A stretch of 64,000 nt of DNA, from contig NZ_LT599032.1 of NCBI RefSeq assembly GCF_900079725.1, forward strand, positions 4,584,054 through 4,648,053. The letters are read 5' to 3'. The notes beneath the pieces were generated by a model. That model was not told the origin of the DNA. It ran no database searches and worked only from the letters and a program-made list of their open reading frames with translations. This DNA comes from an uncultured Dysgonomonas sp. GTDB taxonomy: Bacteria > Bacteroidota > Bacteroidia > Bacteroidales > Dysgonomonadaceae. This document shows, piece after piece, positions 52,173-61,061 of the stretch; within the stretch, counting starts at the first letter, position 1; each line of letters starts with the position of its first letter. The translations under genes were made by a program, and so were the position numbers.

Positions 52173-52866
52173 TAAATGGGAATCAACAGCTGAAAGGATT
52201 GTGACTTTTCTATATAATTTTATCTATACATGGCAGATAACAAGCGTGTTATCGGGGCTAAAAGTTGCAAAAAGAAAAACTAAGGAAAGGTGTTACTTTT
52301 GTTACCTTTTTAACAGTTACAAGTAAACAAGATACCAGATACAAGTTGCTGACTGATGGCTGTTCATTGCTAACTGGTATATGTGTAACCTTTGTTACCT
52401 TTTCAAAGTAGTAAGTATTGAGTAATAAGTATAAAGGAGTTCTAATTGTTGACTGTTTACTGCTAACTGTTTACTGAAAAAGGTGTTCTTTGTGTAACTC
52501 TTTGTGTTCCTTGTGGTAAAGAGATTTAACCACTAAGTACACGAAGGAAATCACAAAAGGTATAAAGGCTAAAAAACTGTTACATGTGTTACTTTTTGCA
52601 TTTTATACAGGATAGTTACCCGTATAGCAGCTAGCCGGAAGACACAAGGACATACCTAACAAGAACGGAAAAGGTAACAGGTAGAAAAGATTGTAAAATG
52701 TGTAACTTTTACATACGCTGCGCTCCTGTGACTGTTGGTTGTAACTTTGTGGAAAAGCTACAACTAAATGAGGTATTACTGTTGACCGTTATCTATTGAC
52801 TAAAAACTGTTTTAATCATTAACTGGCATAATTAAAAAACATAATTAATAAAAATTATAAGATAAC
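52173..52866. other. Repeat-rich gap inside the xyloglucan locus
   Basis: About 700 bp without a gene, separating GH95 from GH3. It contains the dispersed repeat copy B (52289-52404). There are also many loose GTAAC/GTTAC motifs (near 52591, 52673, 52700) and short direct repeats such as CTGTTTACTG twice near 52450-52480. No intact open frame or terminator stands out. The GH3 promoter probably lies in the AT-rich 60 bp before 52867, but no TAnnTTTG box was found. Confidence 0.6.
52289..52404 (+). repeat. Dispersed intergenic repeat, copy B
   Basis: Begins GGTGTTACTTTTGTTACC and ends GTGTAACCTTTGTTACC. Its reverse complement matches 7671-7808 block by block (ACACATATACCAGTTA, AGCAACTTGTAT, GGTAACAAAAG). 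The two copies are in opposite orientation and bracket 44 kb that holds PUL1 and most of the xyloglucan locus. Both copies are bounded by GTAAC-rich inverted ends. Confidence 0.7.
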
Positions 52867-55071
52867 ATGAAAAAAACATTTATTTGCGGCTTGCTCAGCC
52901 TTTTCTTAATGAATAATGTGCAGGCACAAACAAACACTACTCCGGTTTATCTGGATGATAGTAAACCTATAGAGACCCGAATAGAGGATGCCTTATCGCG
53001 CATGACTCTTGAAGAAAAAGTGGCTTTCATCCATGCACAGTCTAAGTTCAGTACACCCGGAGTTCCCCGTCTGGGCATTCCCGAATTGTGGATGAGCGAC
53101 GGCCCTCATGGTGTACGTATGGAAATAGATTGGGATACATGGGCACATGCCGGATGGACAAACGATTCGTGCACGGCTTTCCCTGCACTGACATGCCTTG
53201 CCGCAACTTTCAATCCGGAATTGTCATCATTATATGGGAATGCTATAGGCGAAGAAGCCCGCTACAGAAAAAAAGATATATTATTGGGCCCGGGGGTAAA
53301 TATTTACCGCACACCGATGAACGGACGCAACTTCGAATACTTGGGTGAAGATCCCTATCTGGCATCTAAAATGGTCGTACCCTATATTAAAGGTGTACAG
53401 CAGAATGGAGTGTCGGCATGTCTGAAACATTTTGCGCTGAATAATCAGGAAGTATGGCGTAATGTAATTGATGTAGAAGTAAGTGACAGGGCATTATACG
53501 AAATTTATTTACCTGCATTTAAAGCCGGAGTTCAGGAAGGTGGGGTATGGTCTGTAATGGGCTCGTACAACAAATTCAGAGGACAGTATTGTAGTCACCA
53601 CGAGATATTAGTTAATAAGATATTAAAAGGTGAGTGGGGCTATGATGGCATTGTCGTAACAGACTGGGGTAGTGCCCATGATACAAAAGAAGCCGCTCTT
53701 TACGGACTGGACGTGGAAATGGGAACATGGACAAATGGCTTGACTTGGGGCGAGAGCTTCGCATACGATAATTACTATCTGGCTCAGCCTTATCTGAAAA
53801 TGTTGAAAAGCGGAGAATTGCCGATGTCTACTCTCGATGATAAAGTGCGCCGTGTGCTTCGCCTGACATTCCGTACTAATATGGACAGGGAACGACCATT
53901 CGGAAGCTTTGCTACAAAGGAACACGCCGAAGTAAGCCGTAAAGTAGCCGAAGAAGGCATTGTTTTGATGAAAAACACCAATAACTTTTTCCCTATTGCA
54001 AAAGGCAGATATAATAAAATTGTGGTGATTGGCGAAAACGCTACACGTTCGCTTACCGTGGGAGGTGGTTCGTCGGAACTGAAAGTGAAAAAAGAAGTTT
54101 CGCCACTCGAAGGGTTGATAAATAAATATGGTGCAGATAAAGTATTCTATACAATGGGCTACGGTTCCGGCCCAACGGTATATGATAATTTTGTACCGTC
54201 ACCATATAATGTCGATTCATTGAAGCGTGAGGCTCTGGCATTAGTTAAGGATGCTGATGTCGTTCTTTTCTTCGGCGGGCTGAACAAAAATTATCAGCAG
54301 GATTGTGAAGGGGCCGACCGCATCACTTATGATCTTCCTTTCGGACAAAATGAATTGATAGAAGACTTGCTGAAAGTGAATAAGAATACGGGGGTAGTTA
54401 TTGTTAGCGGTAATGCCGTGGCAATGCCATGGTTGGATAAAGTACCCGCATTGATGCAGTCTTGGTATCTTGGTTCTGAAGCGGGTAATGCGACAGCGAA
54501 TATAATAGCAGGTGACATAAATCCGTCGGGTAAACTACCTTTCAGTATTCCTAGAAAACTGGAAGACAACGGAGCGATGTCATTCGGTACTATTTCTTAT
54601 CCGGGCGACAGTATCACACAGATATATAAAGAAGATATACTAGTAGGTTATCGCTGGCACGATACAAAGAAGATACCGGCATTGTTTCCGTTCGGATACG
54701 GCTTGTCATATACTACATTCGAATATGGGAAAGTATCCGCCGACAAGAAAGAATATGGGAAAGATGATGTTATAAAAGTTATTTTTACGCTTTCCAATAA
54801 AGGAAATGTAGCCGGTGCGGAATCTGTACAGATATATGCATCGCAGGCAAAACCATCACTGGAACGTCCCGCTAAAGAACTGAAAGCATTCAAAAAAGTA
54901 TTTCTTAATGCAGGTGAAAGTAAAACTGTAGAACTATCTGTACCTGTGAAAGATCTGGCTTTCTTCGATGATAAAGCTCACAACTGGGTAGTAGAGTCGG
55001 ATAAATTTACACTGCATTGTGCGGCATCGTCTGCCGATGTGAAAAGTTCAGTAACTGTTCAGATTAAATAA
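52867..55071 (+). CDS. GH3 beta-glucosidase-type hydrolase
   Basis: 734 aa exported protein (signal to about NNVQAQ). The (alpha/beta) barrel domain spans about 25-340 (RIEDALSRMTLEEKVAFIHA, GVPRLGIPELWMSDGPHGVR, CLKHFALNNQEVWRN). Nucleophile Asp266 lies in GIVVTDWGSAHDT. The (alpha/beta)6 sandwich spans about 360-590 (VVVIGENATRSLTVGGGSSE). A fibronectin III-like C-terminal domain follows (about 640-734, TLSNKGNVAGAESVQIY). In xyloglucan loci GH3 enzymes release backbone glucose from deprotected oligosaccharides; a beta-xylosidase role is also possible. It is separated from GH95 by a repeat-rich gap, so it is its own transcription unit or the first of two genes with GH43. Confidence 0.94.
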   Translation: MKKTFICGLLSLFLMNNVQAQTNTTPVYLDDSKPIETRIEDALSRMTLEEKVAFIHAQSKFSTPGVPRLGIPELWMSDGPHGVRMEIDWDTWAHAGWTNDSCTAFPALTCLAATFNPELSSLYGNAIGEEARYRKKDILLGPGVNIYRTPMNGRNFEYLGEDPYLASKMVVPYIKGVQQNGVSACLKHFALNNQEVWRNVIDVEVSDRALYEIYLPAFKAGVQEGGVWSVMGSYNKFRGQYCSHHEILVNKILKGEWGYDGIVVTDWGSAHDTKEAALYGLDVEMGTWTNGLTWGESFAYDNYYLAQPYLKMLKSGELPMSTLDDKVRRVLRLTFRTNMDRERPFGSFATKEHAEVSRKVAEEGIVLMKNTNNFFPIAKGRYNKIVVIGENATRSLTVGGGSSELKVKKEVSPLEGLINKYGADKVFYTMGYGSGPTVYDNFVPSPYNVDSLKREALALVKDADVVLFFGGLNKNYQQDCEGADRITYDLPFGQNELIEDLLKVNKNTGVVIVSGNAVAMPWLDKVPALMQSWYLGSEAGNATANIIAGDINPSGKLPFSIPRKLEDNGAMSFGTISYPGDSITQIYKEDILVGYRWHDTKKIPALFPFGYGLSYTTFEYGKVSADKKEYGKDDVIKVIFTLSNKGNVAGAESVQIYASQAKPSLERPAKELKAFKKVFLNAGESKTVELSVPVKDLAFFDDKAHNWVVESDKFTLHCAASSADVKSSVTVQIK

Positions 55072-55083
55072 GTGATATTCTTC

Positions 55084-55170
55084 TTGTCATTCTGAACGAA
55101 GTGAAGAATCCCTTGTGGTCATATAAAGAAAAGGGAATATGGAGATTCTCCACTTCGTTCAGAATGACAA
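55084..55170. repeat. Fold-back repeat before GH43 (REP-like)
   Basis: TTGTCATTCTGAACGAAGTG (55084-55103) is perfectly complementary to 55151-55170. With the next seven bases the stem reaches 27 bp with one mismatch, around a roughly 33-nt centre. The core TCATTCTGAACGnAG recurs at 56836-56903. It lies in the 133-bp gap between GH3 and GH43 and may act as a strong terminator-like hairpin as well as a dispersed element. Confidence 0.85.
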
Positions 55171-55204
55171 AGGGAGCGCAAAAACAACCCCAAAATAGTA
55201 ATAT

Positions 55205-56812
55205 ATGAAAAAGCATAAAATGAAAAATAACCTATTTCGATTATTTATTATTATGGTTTTGGTGACTATATTCACTGTGAATGTATTTTCTCAGTCCGGC
55301 TATAAAAATCCTATCCTAAGGGGATTTAATCCCGATCCCAGTATTTGCCGGGTGAACGATGATTTTTATATGGTTACCTCTTCTTTCGAGTATTTTCCGG
55401 GTTTGCCCATTTATCATAGCAAAGACCTTGTTAACTGGCGGCAGATAGGGCATTGCCTTACCCGCGATTCACAGCTCCCGTTACACAAGGCTCCGGCTTC
55501 GGGAGGGCTGTTTGCGCCGTCTCTGCGTTATCACGATGGGCTGTTCTATGTGATATGTACAAACGTGTCGGGTGGAGGTAATTTCTTTTGCACGGCGACA
55601 GATCCTGCCGGCCCGTGGAGCGAGCCTACATGGGTAGATATAAAAAGTATCGATCCCGATATCTTCTGGGACGAAGATGGTAAAACTTATTTCGTTACAC
55701 AAGGTGATGAAGGTATCAGAGTGACAGAAGTAGACCTTAAAACAGGAAAAGTGATCGGTCCCGAGCATCTTGTGTGGGGAGGTATCGGAGGACGTTTCCC
55801 AGAAGCTCCTCATATTTATAAGAAAGATGGGTTTTACTACCTGCTACTGGGTGAAGGCGGTACGGAATATATGCATAGTGCAACGATAGGACGCAGTAAA
55901 AATCTTCTTGGCCCTTACGAATCATGCCCACTAAATCCTATACTTACACATGCAAACAGGATAGGGCAGGGGAATCCGATACAGGGCGTAGGACATGCCG
56001 ACCTGGTGCAAGCCAATGATGGCTCGTGGTGGATGGTATTCCTCGGATTCAGGGTTACGCAGGTATATTCCTATTATCATATACTCGGGCGGGAAACATT
56101 CCTTGCTCCTGTAGACTGGCCGAAAGGCGGGTGGCCACAGGTGAACGGGAATGGGACTATTTCGCTGGGAATGAACGTACCTACATTGCCGTTGCATCCT
56201 TTCAAGAAAGCTCCGTTACGAACCAACTTTGATGAGGAAAAATTAGGTTTTGACTGGCAGTATCTGCGCAATCCCATAAGGGAAAACTATTCTCTTACTG
56301 AAAGAAAAGGTCACTTAAGAGTCAGTGCATCACCATATACATTGAATGAAACCGAGGCTGTATCTTTCGTGGCGCGCAGGCAAACAGAACATGACTTCAG
56401 AGCAGAGACGCTTCTTGAATTTGAATCTTCTGCCGAAAATGAAGAGGCCGGAATCATACTTATTCAGAACAATACACACCATTATGATTTATTCCTTAAA
56501 AAAGTAAAAGGACAGCATATCGTTCAATTGCGTGTACAGGTAGGTTCACTTTCTTATATAGCAGCCGAAAAAGAGCTTAAAGGCAATAAAGTGAGATTTA
56601 AAATTGAAGGTGCTCCGCAGCAATATTCATTCTTTTGTTCCGAAACAGAGAATGGAGATTATAATGAATTGGGAAAACTGGATACCCGTTATCTTAGTAC
56701 CGAGGTTGCAGGAGGTTTCACTGGTGTAATGATAGGGCTATATGCTTCGTCGAATGGAAAGACAAGTAAGGCGAAAGCATATTACGACTGGTTCGACTAT
56801 GAGGTGAAATGA
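55205..56812 (+). CDS. GH43 beta-xylosidase/alpha-L-arabinofuranosidase-type hydrolase
   Basis: 535 aa exported protein; the ATG at 55220 is an alternative start; signal to about NVFSQ. The five-bladed GH43 propeller spans about 30-330. Catalytic base Asp44 is in GFNPDPSICR, pKa modulator Asp152 in SIDPDIFWDEDG, and acid Glu200 in GRFPEAPHIYKK. A C-terminal concanavalin-like GH43_C2 domain (about 345-535, LRTNFDEEKLGFDWQYLRNP) is typical of exo-acting members. In the B. ovatus xyloglucan locus GH43 enzymes remove arabinofuranose from side chains; here it could do that or release xylose. It is bracketed by two fold-back repeats. Confidence 0.93.
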   Translation: MKKHKMKNNLFRLFIIMVLVTIFTVNVFSQSGYKNPILRGFNPDPSICRVNDDFYMVTSSFEYFPGLPIYHSKDLVNWRQIGHCLTRDSQLPLHKAPASGGLFAPSLRYHDGLFYVICTNVSGGGNFFCTATDPAGPWSEPTWVDIKSIDPDIFWDEDGKTYFVTQGDEGIRVTEVDLKTGKVIGPEHLVWGGIGGRFPEAPHIYKKDGFYYLLLGEGGTEYMHSATIGRSKNLLGPYESCPLNPILTHANRIGQGNPIQGVGHADLVQANDGSWWMVFLGFRVTQVYSYYHILGRETFLAPVDWPKGGWPQVNGNGTISLGMNVPTLPLHPFKKAPLRTNFDEEKLGFDWQYLRNPIRENYSLTERKGHLRVSASPYTLNETEAVSFVARRQTEHDFRAETLLEFESSAENEEAGIILIQNNTHHYDLFLKKVKGQHIVQLRVQVGSLSYIAAEKELKGNKVRFKIEGAPQQYSFFCSETENGDYNELGKLDTRYLSTEVAGGFTGVMIGLYASSNGKTSKAKAYYDWFDYEVK

Positions 56813-56835
56813 CATTTATATAAGATTATTCTCAT

Positions 56836-56903
56836 GTCATGTTGAACGCAGGGAAACATCTCCTCTATAATTAAAAGAGATTCTTCCCTGCGTTCAGAAT
56901 GAC
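56836..56903. repeat. Fold-back repeat after GH43 (REP-like), likely terminator
   Basis: 56836-56855 (GTCATGTTGAACGCAGGGAA) pairs with 56884-56903 with two mismatches. An inner ATCTC/GAGAT extends the stem. It shares the TCATTnTGAACGnAG core with 55084-55170. It lies between the convergent GH43 and SGNH genes and could stop both. Confidence 0.8.
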
Positions 56904-56926
56904 AAAGATATAGTAAACGTTATTTC

Positions 56927-57688
56927 TCAAAATAAGACTGCCGTTTTCTCTATCCACATATCAGCCATTCGTTTATGAGCTGCGGCAGTGGGATGAATAC
57001 CGTCCCAAAGCCAATAAGTTGTCGGAACATCTGGGTATCTGCCTAATAGATTGTCGTATAATTTATCGAATGGAACAAGGACTGCATTATAGTCCGATGC
57101 GATCTTTTCTATAATTTTGCTGCATTCACCAAGCAGTCGATGACGTAAAGTCCATGGTCCCTGCTTGTTCAGATTTTCAGTTTCATAAGCAAAAGGTGTA
57201 CACAATACGATTTTGAGATTCGGATTCTTTTCTAAAGATAAATCCAGAAGGTTACGGTATTTCGTATCCCAAGCAACCAGATCAAATTCTTTATCTGTTC
57301 CGCTTCCTAAATATCGGGCTATGTCATTGGTACCTATAAGAATGGATAATATATCGGGATTTATTTCCAGAACATCGTCCTTCCATCGTTTTTCGAGGTC
57401 ATCTAATGCGTTTCCACTAATTCCTCTGTTATAAAATACATATCCTTGTTCCGGAAATATTCTCATAAAGTGAGCTGCACATAAATACATATAGCCACTA
57501 CCGAAAATATGGTTTTGATCCCAATGATTACGTTCCGATGATGGCTTTGCACCACCTTCGCCCCAGTTGCCATCGGTGATGGAGTCACCTATATACAGGA
57601 ATCTTTTGCCTTTCCTTGCTATATCTTGGGCGGAAGTAGCATTTATTATTGTAAGGATTATAAGGATGGATAGTATAGTCTTTTTCAT
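56927..57688 (-). CDS. SGNH/GDSL-family esterase, exported
   Basis: 253 aa with signal peptide (to about INATSAQ). All SGNH blocks are present: block I FLYIGDSITDGNWG (Ser), block II NRGISGNALDD (Gly), block III LIGTNDIARYLG (Asn), and block V WLWDGIHPTAAAHKRMAD (Asp and His). Such enzymes remove acetyl or other acyl groups from carbohydrates. It is convergent with the GH43 gene and may serve acetylated xyloglucan, but it is not in the same operon, so the link is positional only. It has nothing in common with the esterase at 27317 beyond the fold class. Confidence 0.88.
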   Translation of the reverse strand: MKKTILSILIILTIINATSAQDIARKGKRFLYIGDSITDGNWGEGGAKPSSERNHWDQNHIFGSGYMYLCAAHFMRIFPEQGYVFYNRGISGNALDDLEKRWKDDVLEINPDILSILIGTNDIARYLGSGTDKEFDLVAWDTKYRNLLDLSLEKNPNLKIVLCTPFAYETENLNKQGPWTLRHRLLGECSKIIEKIASDYNAVLVPFDKLYDNLLGRYPDVPTTYWLWDGIHPTAAAHKRMADMWIEKTAVLF

Positions 57689-57820
57689 AGCTGAATCTTA
57701 CGGATCTTGTATATCTGTTTATTTACTATGTAAATATAGTGATTTGTATAAAAAAGTTTGATACGGAATGCCCGAAATATACTATGAATTTTGTGCAGAT
57801 ATCCTTCAGATGGTAAAACA

Positions 57821-57849
57821 AAAGAGATTACTTTGTAGGTAATCTCTTT
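57821..57849 (-). terminator. Terminator of the small membrane protein gene
   Basis: A perfect 11-bp stem (AAAGAGATTAC at 57821-57831 with GTAATCTCTTT at 57839-57849) with a 7-nt loop. On the minus strand it is followed by TTTTGTTTTACC, a good T-run. It begins 5 bp after the stop codon at 57855. Confidence 0.8.
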
Positions 57850-57854
57850 ATAAA

Positions 57855-58130
57855 TTAAATATTAGATAATGTCGGTATCCCTTTTCTGTTATATCTCAAC
57901 TCTTTCTCTTTCTTTTTATCCAAATGTTTTTTTGCCCTTGCTTTTCTGATAAGAATATTGACAGAGATGGCTATCGTACAATATATCAGGAATGGAACAA
58001 CAATAAAATATGGTATATAACTTGTATATTCTCCAAAATCAAAATCGCCCACAGCCAGAATCAGTAAATAAGAAAAGAAAACGATGTATGAAATCCTGTG
58101 TATTACCTTGTATTTCTCATATTTTTGCAT
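57855..58130 (-). CDS. Small two-helix membrane protein of unknown function
   Basis: 91 aa from the ATG at 58130 (MQKYEKYKVIHRI); a TTG three codons earlier is less likely. Two hydrophobic stretches, about 13-28 (SYIVFFSYLLILAVGD) and 40-61 (IPYFIVVPFLIYCTIAISVNIL), are followed by a strongly basic tail (RKARAKKHLDKKKEKELRYN) that should stay in the cytoplasm. No family recognised. A clean terminator directly after the stop codon and the sensible topology support a real gene. It lies between the SGNH gene and the ilv leader region, transcribed away from the latter. Confidence 0.65.
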   Translation of the reverse strand: MQKYEKYKVIHRISYIVFFSYLLILAVGDFDFGEYTSYIPYFIVVPFLIYCTIAISVNILIRKARAKKHLDKKKEKELRYNRKGIPTLSNI

Positions 58131-58401
58131 AATAATCAAATTTTAATCTGTTATAAACTATAAGAAATTAGATTCTTAAAATAATTAGCAGTGAAGTCTT
58201 TTCATACGCACCCTTTCTTCTAAAAATATCTATATAATCTGTTTGGATAAACATAGACCTTAAAAAGCAGATCTCCAAATATTTTACATAATCTTTACAA
58301 TTTCTGGGAGCTTTATTGGATATTTTGATATAAATTGCAGTCGGTTTTTCATTCTATTTAAAACAACTTCTTCTCCAAGAAGTAAAAAAACGATGATAAA
58401 A

Positions 58402-58431
58402 TTTGTATTTAAAAAAAAGTTTATAACTTTG
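58402..58431 (+). promoter_or_regulatory. ilv operon promoter
   Basis: TTTG (58402-58405) and TAACTTTG (58424-58431) are separated by 18 bp, a near-ideal Bacteroidetes -33/-7 pair. Transcription would start near 58437, giving a short untranslated stretch before the leader peptide ATG at 58455. The gap from 58131 to 58401 shows nothing else. Confidence 0.7.
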
Positions 58432-58454
58432 TGTTCACTTTTTGATATAAAATT

Positions 58455-58517
58455 ATGACAAATTGCTTTTTACATGTCCTCATTCTTGATATTCTCCTCG
58501 TCGGCCAGAATAAATGA
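58455..58517 (+). CDS. ilv leader peptide (branched-chain-rich, 20 aa)
   Basis: ATG at 58455 to TGA at 58515-58517. The peptide contains the run HVLILDILLVGQ. Nine of its 20 residues are Leu, Ile or Val (codons at 58470, 58476-58487 and 58491-58502), the amino acids whose synthesis the downstream operon serves. It lies between a good promoter and an intrinsic terminator, and its stop codon overlaps the antiterminator arm. A ribosome stalled on the Leu/Ile/Val codons would leave that arm free. A chance open frame with this composition and position is unlikely. Confidence 0.85.
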   Translation: MTNCFLHVLILDILLVGQNK

Positions 58518-58594
58518 GAAAGGTGTGTATATTAGCTCGATAATATAAGGAATAAATAAATATAGCCTTTCTCATTCTTGGGAAAGGCTTTTTT
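58479..58594 (+). promoter_or_regulatory. ilv attenuator: protector, antiterminator and terminator
   Basis: Four segments are visible. Segment 1 is CTCATT (58479-58484, inside Leu-Ile codons of the leader). Segment 2 is AATGAGAAAGG (58513-58523, over the leader stop codon). Segment 3 is CCTTTCTCATT (58566-58576). Segment 4 is GAAAGGCT (58582-58589) followed by TTTTT. 2:3 is a perfect 11-bp antiterminator. 3:4 (AGCCTTTC 58564-58571 with 58582-58589) is the intrinsic terminator with a T-run. 1:2 gives six pairs. 2:3 and 3:4 cannot coexist. The ilvD ATG lies 80 bp after the terminator. Confidence 0.85.
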
Positions 58595-58673
58595 ATAATA
58601 TTCCGGATAATAAATAAACTAAAAGACAACTATAAGCCTGTGGCGATGAGCTAACGGCTAAATTAAGAAAGTT

Positions 58674-60506
58674 ATGGGATTTGAATTAAGAAGTTCGACA
58701 AGTACACAAGGTAGACGCATGGCAGGAGCCAGGGCTCTATGGCGGGCAAACGGTATGAAGGAAGAACAGATGGGGAAACCATTGATCGCCATTGTAAATT
58801 CATTTACGCAGTTTGTACCGGGGCATGTTCATCTACATGAAATAGGACAAAAGGTTAAAGCCGAAATAGAAGCGTTAGGTTGCTTCGCTGCCGAATTTAA
58901 TACTATTGCTATCGATGATGGTATTGCGATGGGACACGATGGCATGCTTTATTCTCTTCCTTCGCGTGACCTGATAGCCGATAGTGTAGAATATATGGTA
59001 AACGCACATAAGGCCGATGCTATGATTTGTATCAGTAACTGCGACAAGATTACTCCAGGAATGCTAATGGCCGCTATGAGACTGAATATTCCTACTATTT
59101 TTGTTTCAGGCGGACCTATGGAAGCTGGCAAGCTCGATGGCCAACAGCTCGACCTGATAGATGCTATGATAAAGTCTGCAGATGATTCTGTTTCCGATAG
59201 AGAAGTAAGTTTAATAGAAAAAGCTGCTTGTCCTACTTGTGGTTCCTGTTCGGGTATGTTTACAGCGAATTCGATGAACTGCCTGAACGAAGCTATCGGA
59301 TTAGCATTGCCCGGCAACGGCACTATTGTAGCCACACATGCCAATCGCATGCAATTGTTCAAAAATGCTGCAAAACAAATCGTTACCAACGCCTATCGTT
59401 ATTATAGAGATGGGGACGAATCGGTTCTCCCTCGCAAAATAGCAACAAAAACAGCTTTCCTCAATGCTATGACACTCGACATAGCTATGGGAGGTTCTAC
59501 AAATACCATTCTTCACCTTTTAGCCATTGCACAGGAAGCCGAAGTGGATTTTACGATGGACGATATAGATAAATTGTCCCGTAAAACACCTTGCCTCTGC
59601 AAAGTCGCTCCCAATACACAAAAATATCATATACAGGACGTAAACCGTGCAGGAGGTATTTTGGGTATAATGAAAGAATTGGATAGAGCTAAACTAATAG
59701 ATACTTCTGTGTCCAGGGCTGATGGTCTTACTCTTGCTCAGGCCATAAGTAAATATGATATTACAAAAAATACAATTATAACAAGAGAGGCGGAGCTTAC
59801 ATACAAATCGGCTCCGGGAAACCGTTTTAATTTGGTAATGGGTTCTCAGGACAATTATTTCCCAACGCTCGACATAGACAGGGAAGAGGGGTGTATCCGC
59901 AATGCAGAACATGCTTACACCAAAGATGGAGGTCTTGCTATACTAAAAGGCAATATTGCCCTGAACGGATGTGTAGTGAAAACAGCAGGGGTTGACGAAA
60001 GTATTTTTAAATTTACGGGAACTGCAAAAGTATTTCATTCGCAGGATGCGGCATGTGAAGGTATTCTGAAGGGTGAAGTTGTCGCCGGAGATGTAGTCAT
60101 CATTACATACGAAGGGCCAAAAGGTGGACCTGGTATGCAGGAAATGTTATACCCGACTTCCTATATTAAATCTAAGCATTTGGGTAAAGAATGTGCTTTG
60201 ATTACAGACGGACGGTTCTCCGGAGGTACATCCGGCTTGTCTATTGGTCACGTTTCACCCGAAGCCGCATCAGGCGGAGCCATAGGGCTGGTTCGTAGTG
60301 GCGACACCATAGAAATAGATATCCCTAAACGTTCCATTAATGTGAAGCTGTCTGATGCAGAACTGGAAGCACGACGTCAGGAAGAATTGGCAAAAGGGAA
60401 GGATGCTTTTAAGCCAAATCGTGAGCGTTATGTATCCAAAGCACTAAAAGCCTATGCAAGCATGGTAAGTTCGGCTGATTTGGGAGCAATAAGAATTATC
60501 GAATAA
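58674..60506 (+). CDS. ilvD: Dihydroxy-acid dehydratase
   Basis: Converts 2,3-dihydroxy-isovalerate and 2,3-dihydroxy-3-methylvalerate to the 2-oxo acids of valine and isoleucine. 610 aa, full length. Iron-sulfur cysteines are in [16 protein letters not shown] and in [18 protein letters not shown]. Other signatures are [33 protein letters not shown] and [20 protein letters not shown]. It is the first structural gene after the attenuator, 17 bp upstream of the DUF2628 gene. The enzyme is cytoplasmic and, with an exposed cluster, oxygen-sensitive in most bacteria. Confidence 0.98.
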   Translation: MGFELRSSTSTQGRRMAGARALWRANGMKEEQMGKPLIAIVNSFTQFVPGHVHLHEIGQKVKAEIEALGCFAAEFNTIAIDDGIAMGHDGMLYSLPSRDLIADSVEYMVNAHKADAMICISNCDKITPGMLMAAMRLNIPTIFVSGGPMEAGKLDGQQLDLIDAMIKSADDSVSDREVSLIEKAACPTCGSCSGMFTANSMNCLNEAIGLALPGNGTIVATHANRMQLFKNAAKQIVTNAYRYYRDGDESVLPRKIATKTAFLNAMTLDIAMGGSTNTILHLLAIAQEAEVDFTMDDIDKLSRKTPCLCKVAPNTQKYHIQDVNRAGGILGIMKELDRAKLIDTSVSRADGLTLAQAISKYDITKNTIITREAELTYKSAPGNRFNLVMGSQDNYFPTLDIDREEGCIRNAEHAYTKDGGLAILKGNIALNGCVVKTAGVDESIFKFTGTAKVFHSQDAACEGILKGEVVAGDVVIITYEGPKGGPGMQEMLYPTSYIKSKHLGKECALITDGRFSGGTSGLSIGHVSPEAASGGAIGLVRSGDTIEIDIPKRSINVKLSDAELEARRQEELAKGKDAFKPNRERYVSKALKAYASMVSSADLGAIRIIE

Positions 60507-60522
60507 ATTAATATATACTGAT

Positions 60523-61050
60523 ATGCTAAACGACCGGCAGGAAAATTCATTATTGGACGATATTATCGATGATAAGTTGTATTACAGAACTTTTTTTGGT
60601 AAGGATCCCGATTATTATGAAGAGCGCTATGAAAAAATGTTAGCGGGAAGAGCTACAGTGTTTAATGCATATGCTTTCTTTTTGGGATTTTTCTGGTTGG
60701 CATATCGAAAGATGTATGTAGAAATAGCTGCACTGGTAGGTATTATGGTCGTTATAGAATGCATTATGATATTCGCTCTTGGAATAGATGATCCTTCAAT
60801 AGACAGGGTTACAAACTTTATATGGGCGATAATTATAGGTTTATATGCTAATACCTTTTACTTCAAAAAGGCAGAGCGAACAGTAAGGCAGGCCAAAGAG
60901 ATGTATGCTAATACAGGAGATCAGTTAGATTATGTGGAAAAGGAGGGTGGTGTGTCTGCTATAGGCCCGTGGATTGTAGGTGCAGTCTTCATTGCTATAG
61001 TGATAGGAACGATGTTTCTGTATGACTATCTGGCTGTTTATGACTATTAA
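60523..61050 (+). CDS. DUF2628-type membrane protein
   Basis: 175 aa. The segment ATVFNAYAFFLGFFWLAYRKMYVE (quoted in part: FFLGFFWLAYRKMY) is the hallmark of DUF2628 proteins. Three hydrophobic helices follow, at about 65-85 (IAALVGIMVVIECIMIFALG), 98-115 (FIWAIIIGLYANTFYF) and 148-168 (IVGAVFIAIVIGTMFLYDYL). The N-terminal 40 residues are acidic and soluble. Function unknown. It lies 17 bp after ilvD and 12 bp before the oxidoreductase gene, so it is translated from the ilv transcript. That is unusual, and whether it relates to branched-chain amino acids is open. Confidence 0.82.
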   Translation: MLNDRQENSLLDDIIDDKLYYRTFFGKDPDYYEERYEKMLAGRATVFNAYAFFLGFFWLAYRKMYVEIAALVGIMVVIECIMIFALGIDDPSIDRVTNFIWAIIIGLYANTFYFKKAERTVRQAKEMYANTGDQLDYVEKEGGVSAIGPWIVGAVFIAIVIGTMFLYDYLAVYDY

Positions 61051-61061
61051 GAATATACAAT

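Noticed and set aside
52289-52760. GTAAC-rich repeats as a CRISPR array
   Set aside because: Units vary in length and orientation, spacing is irregular and no cas genes are present.
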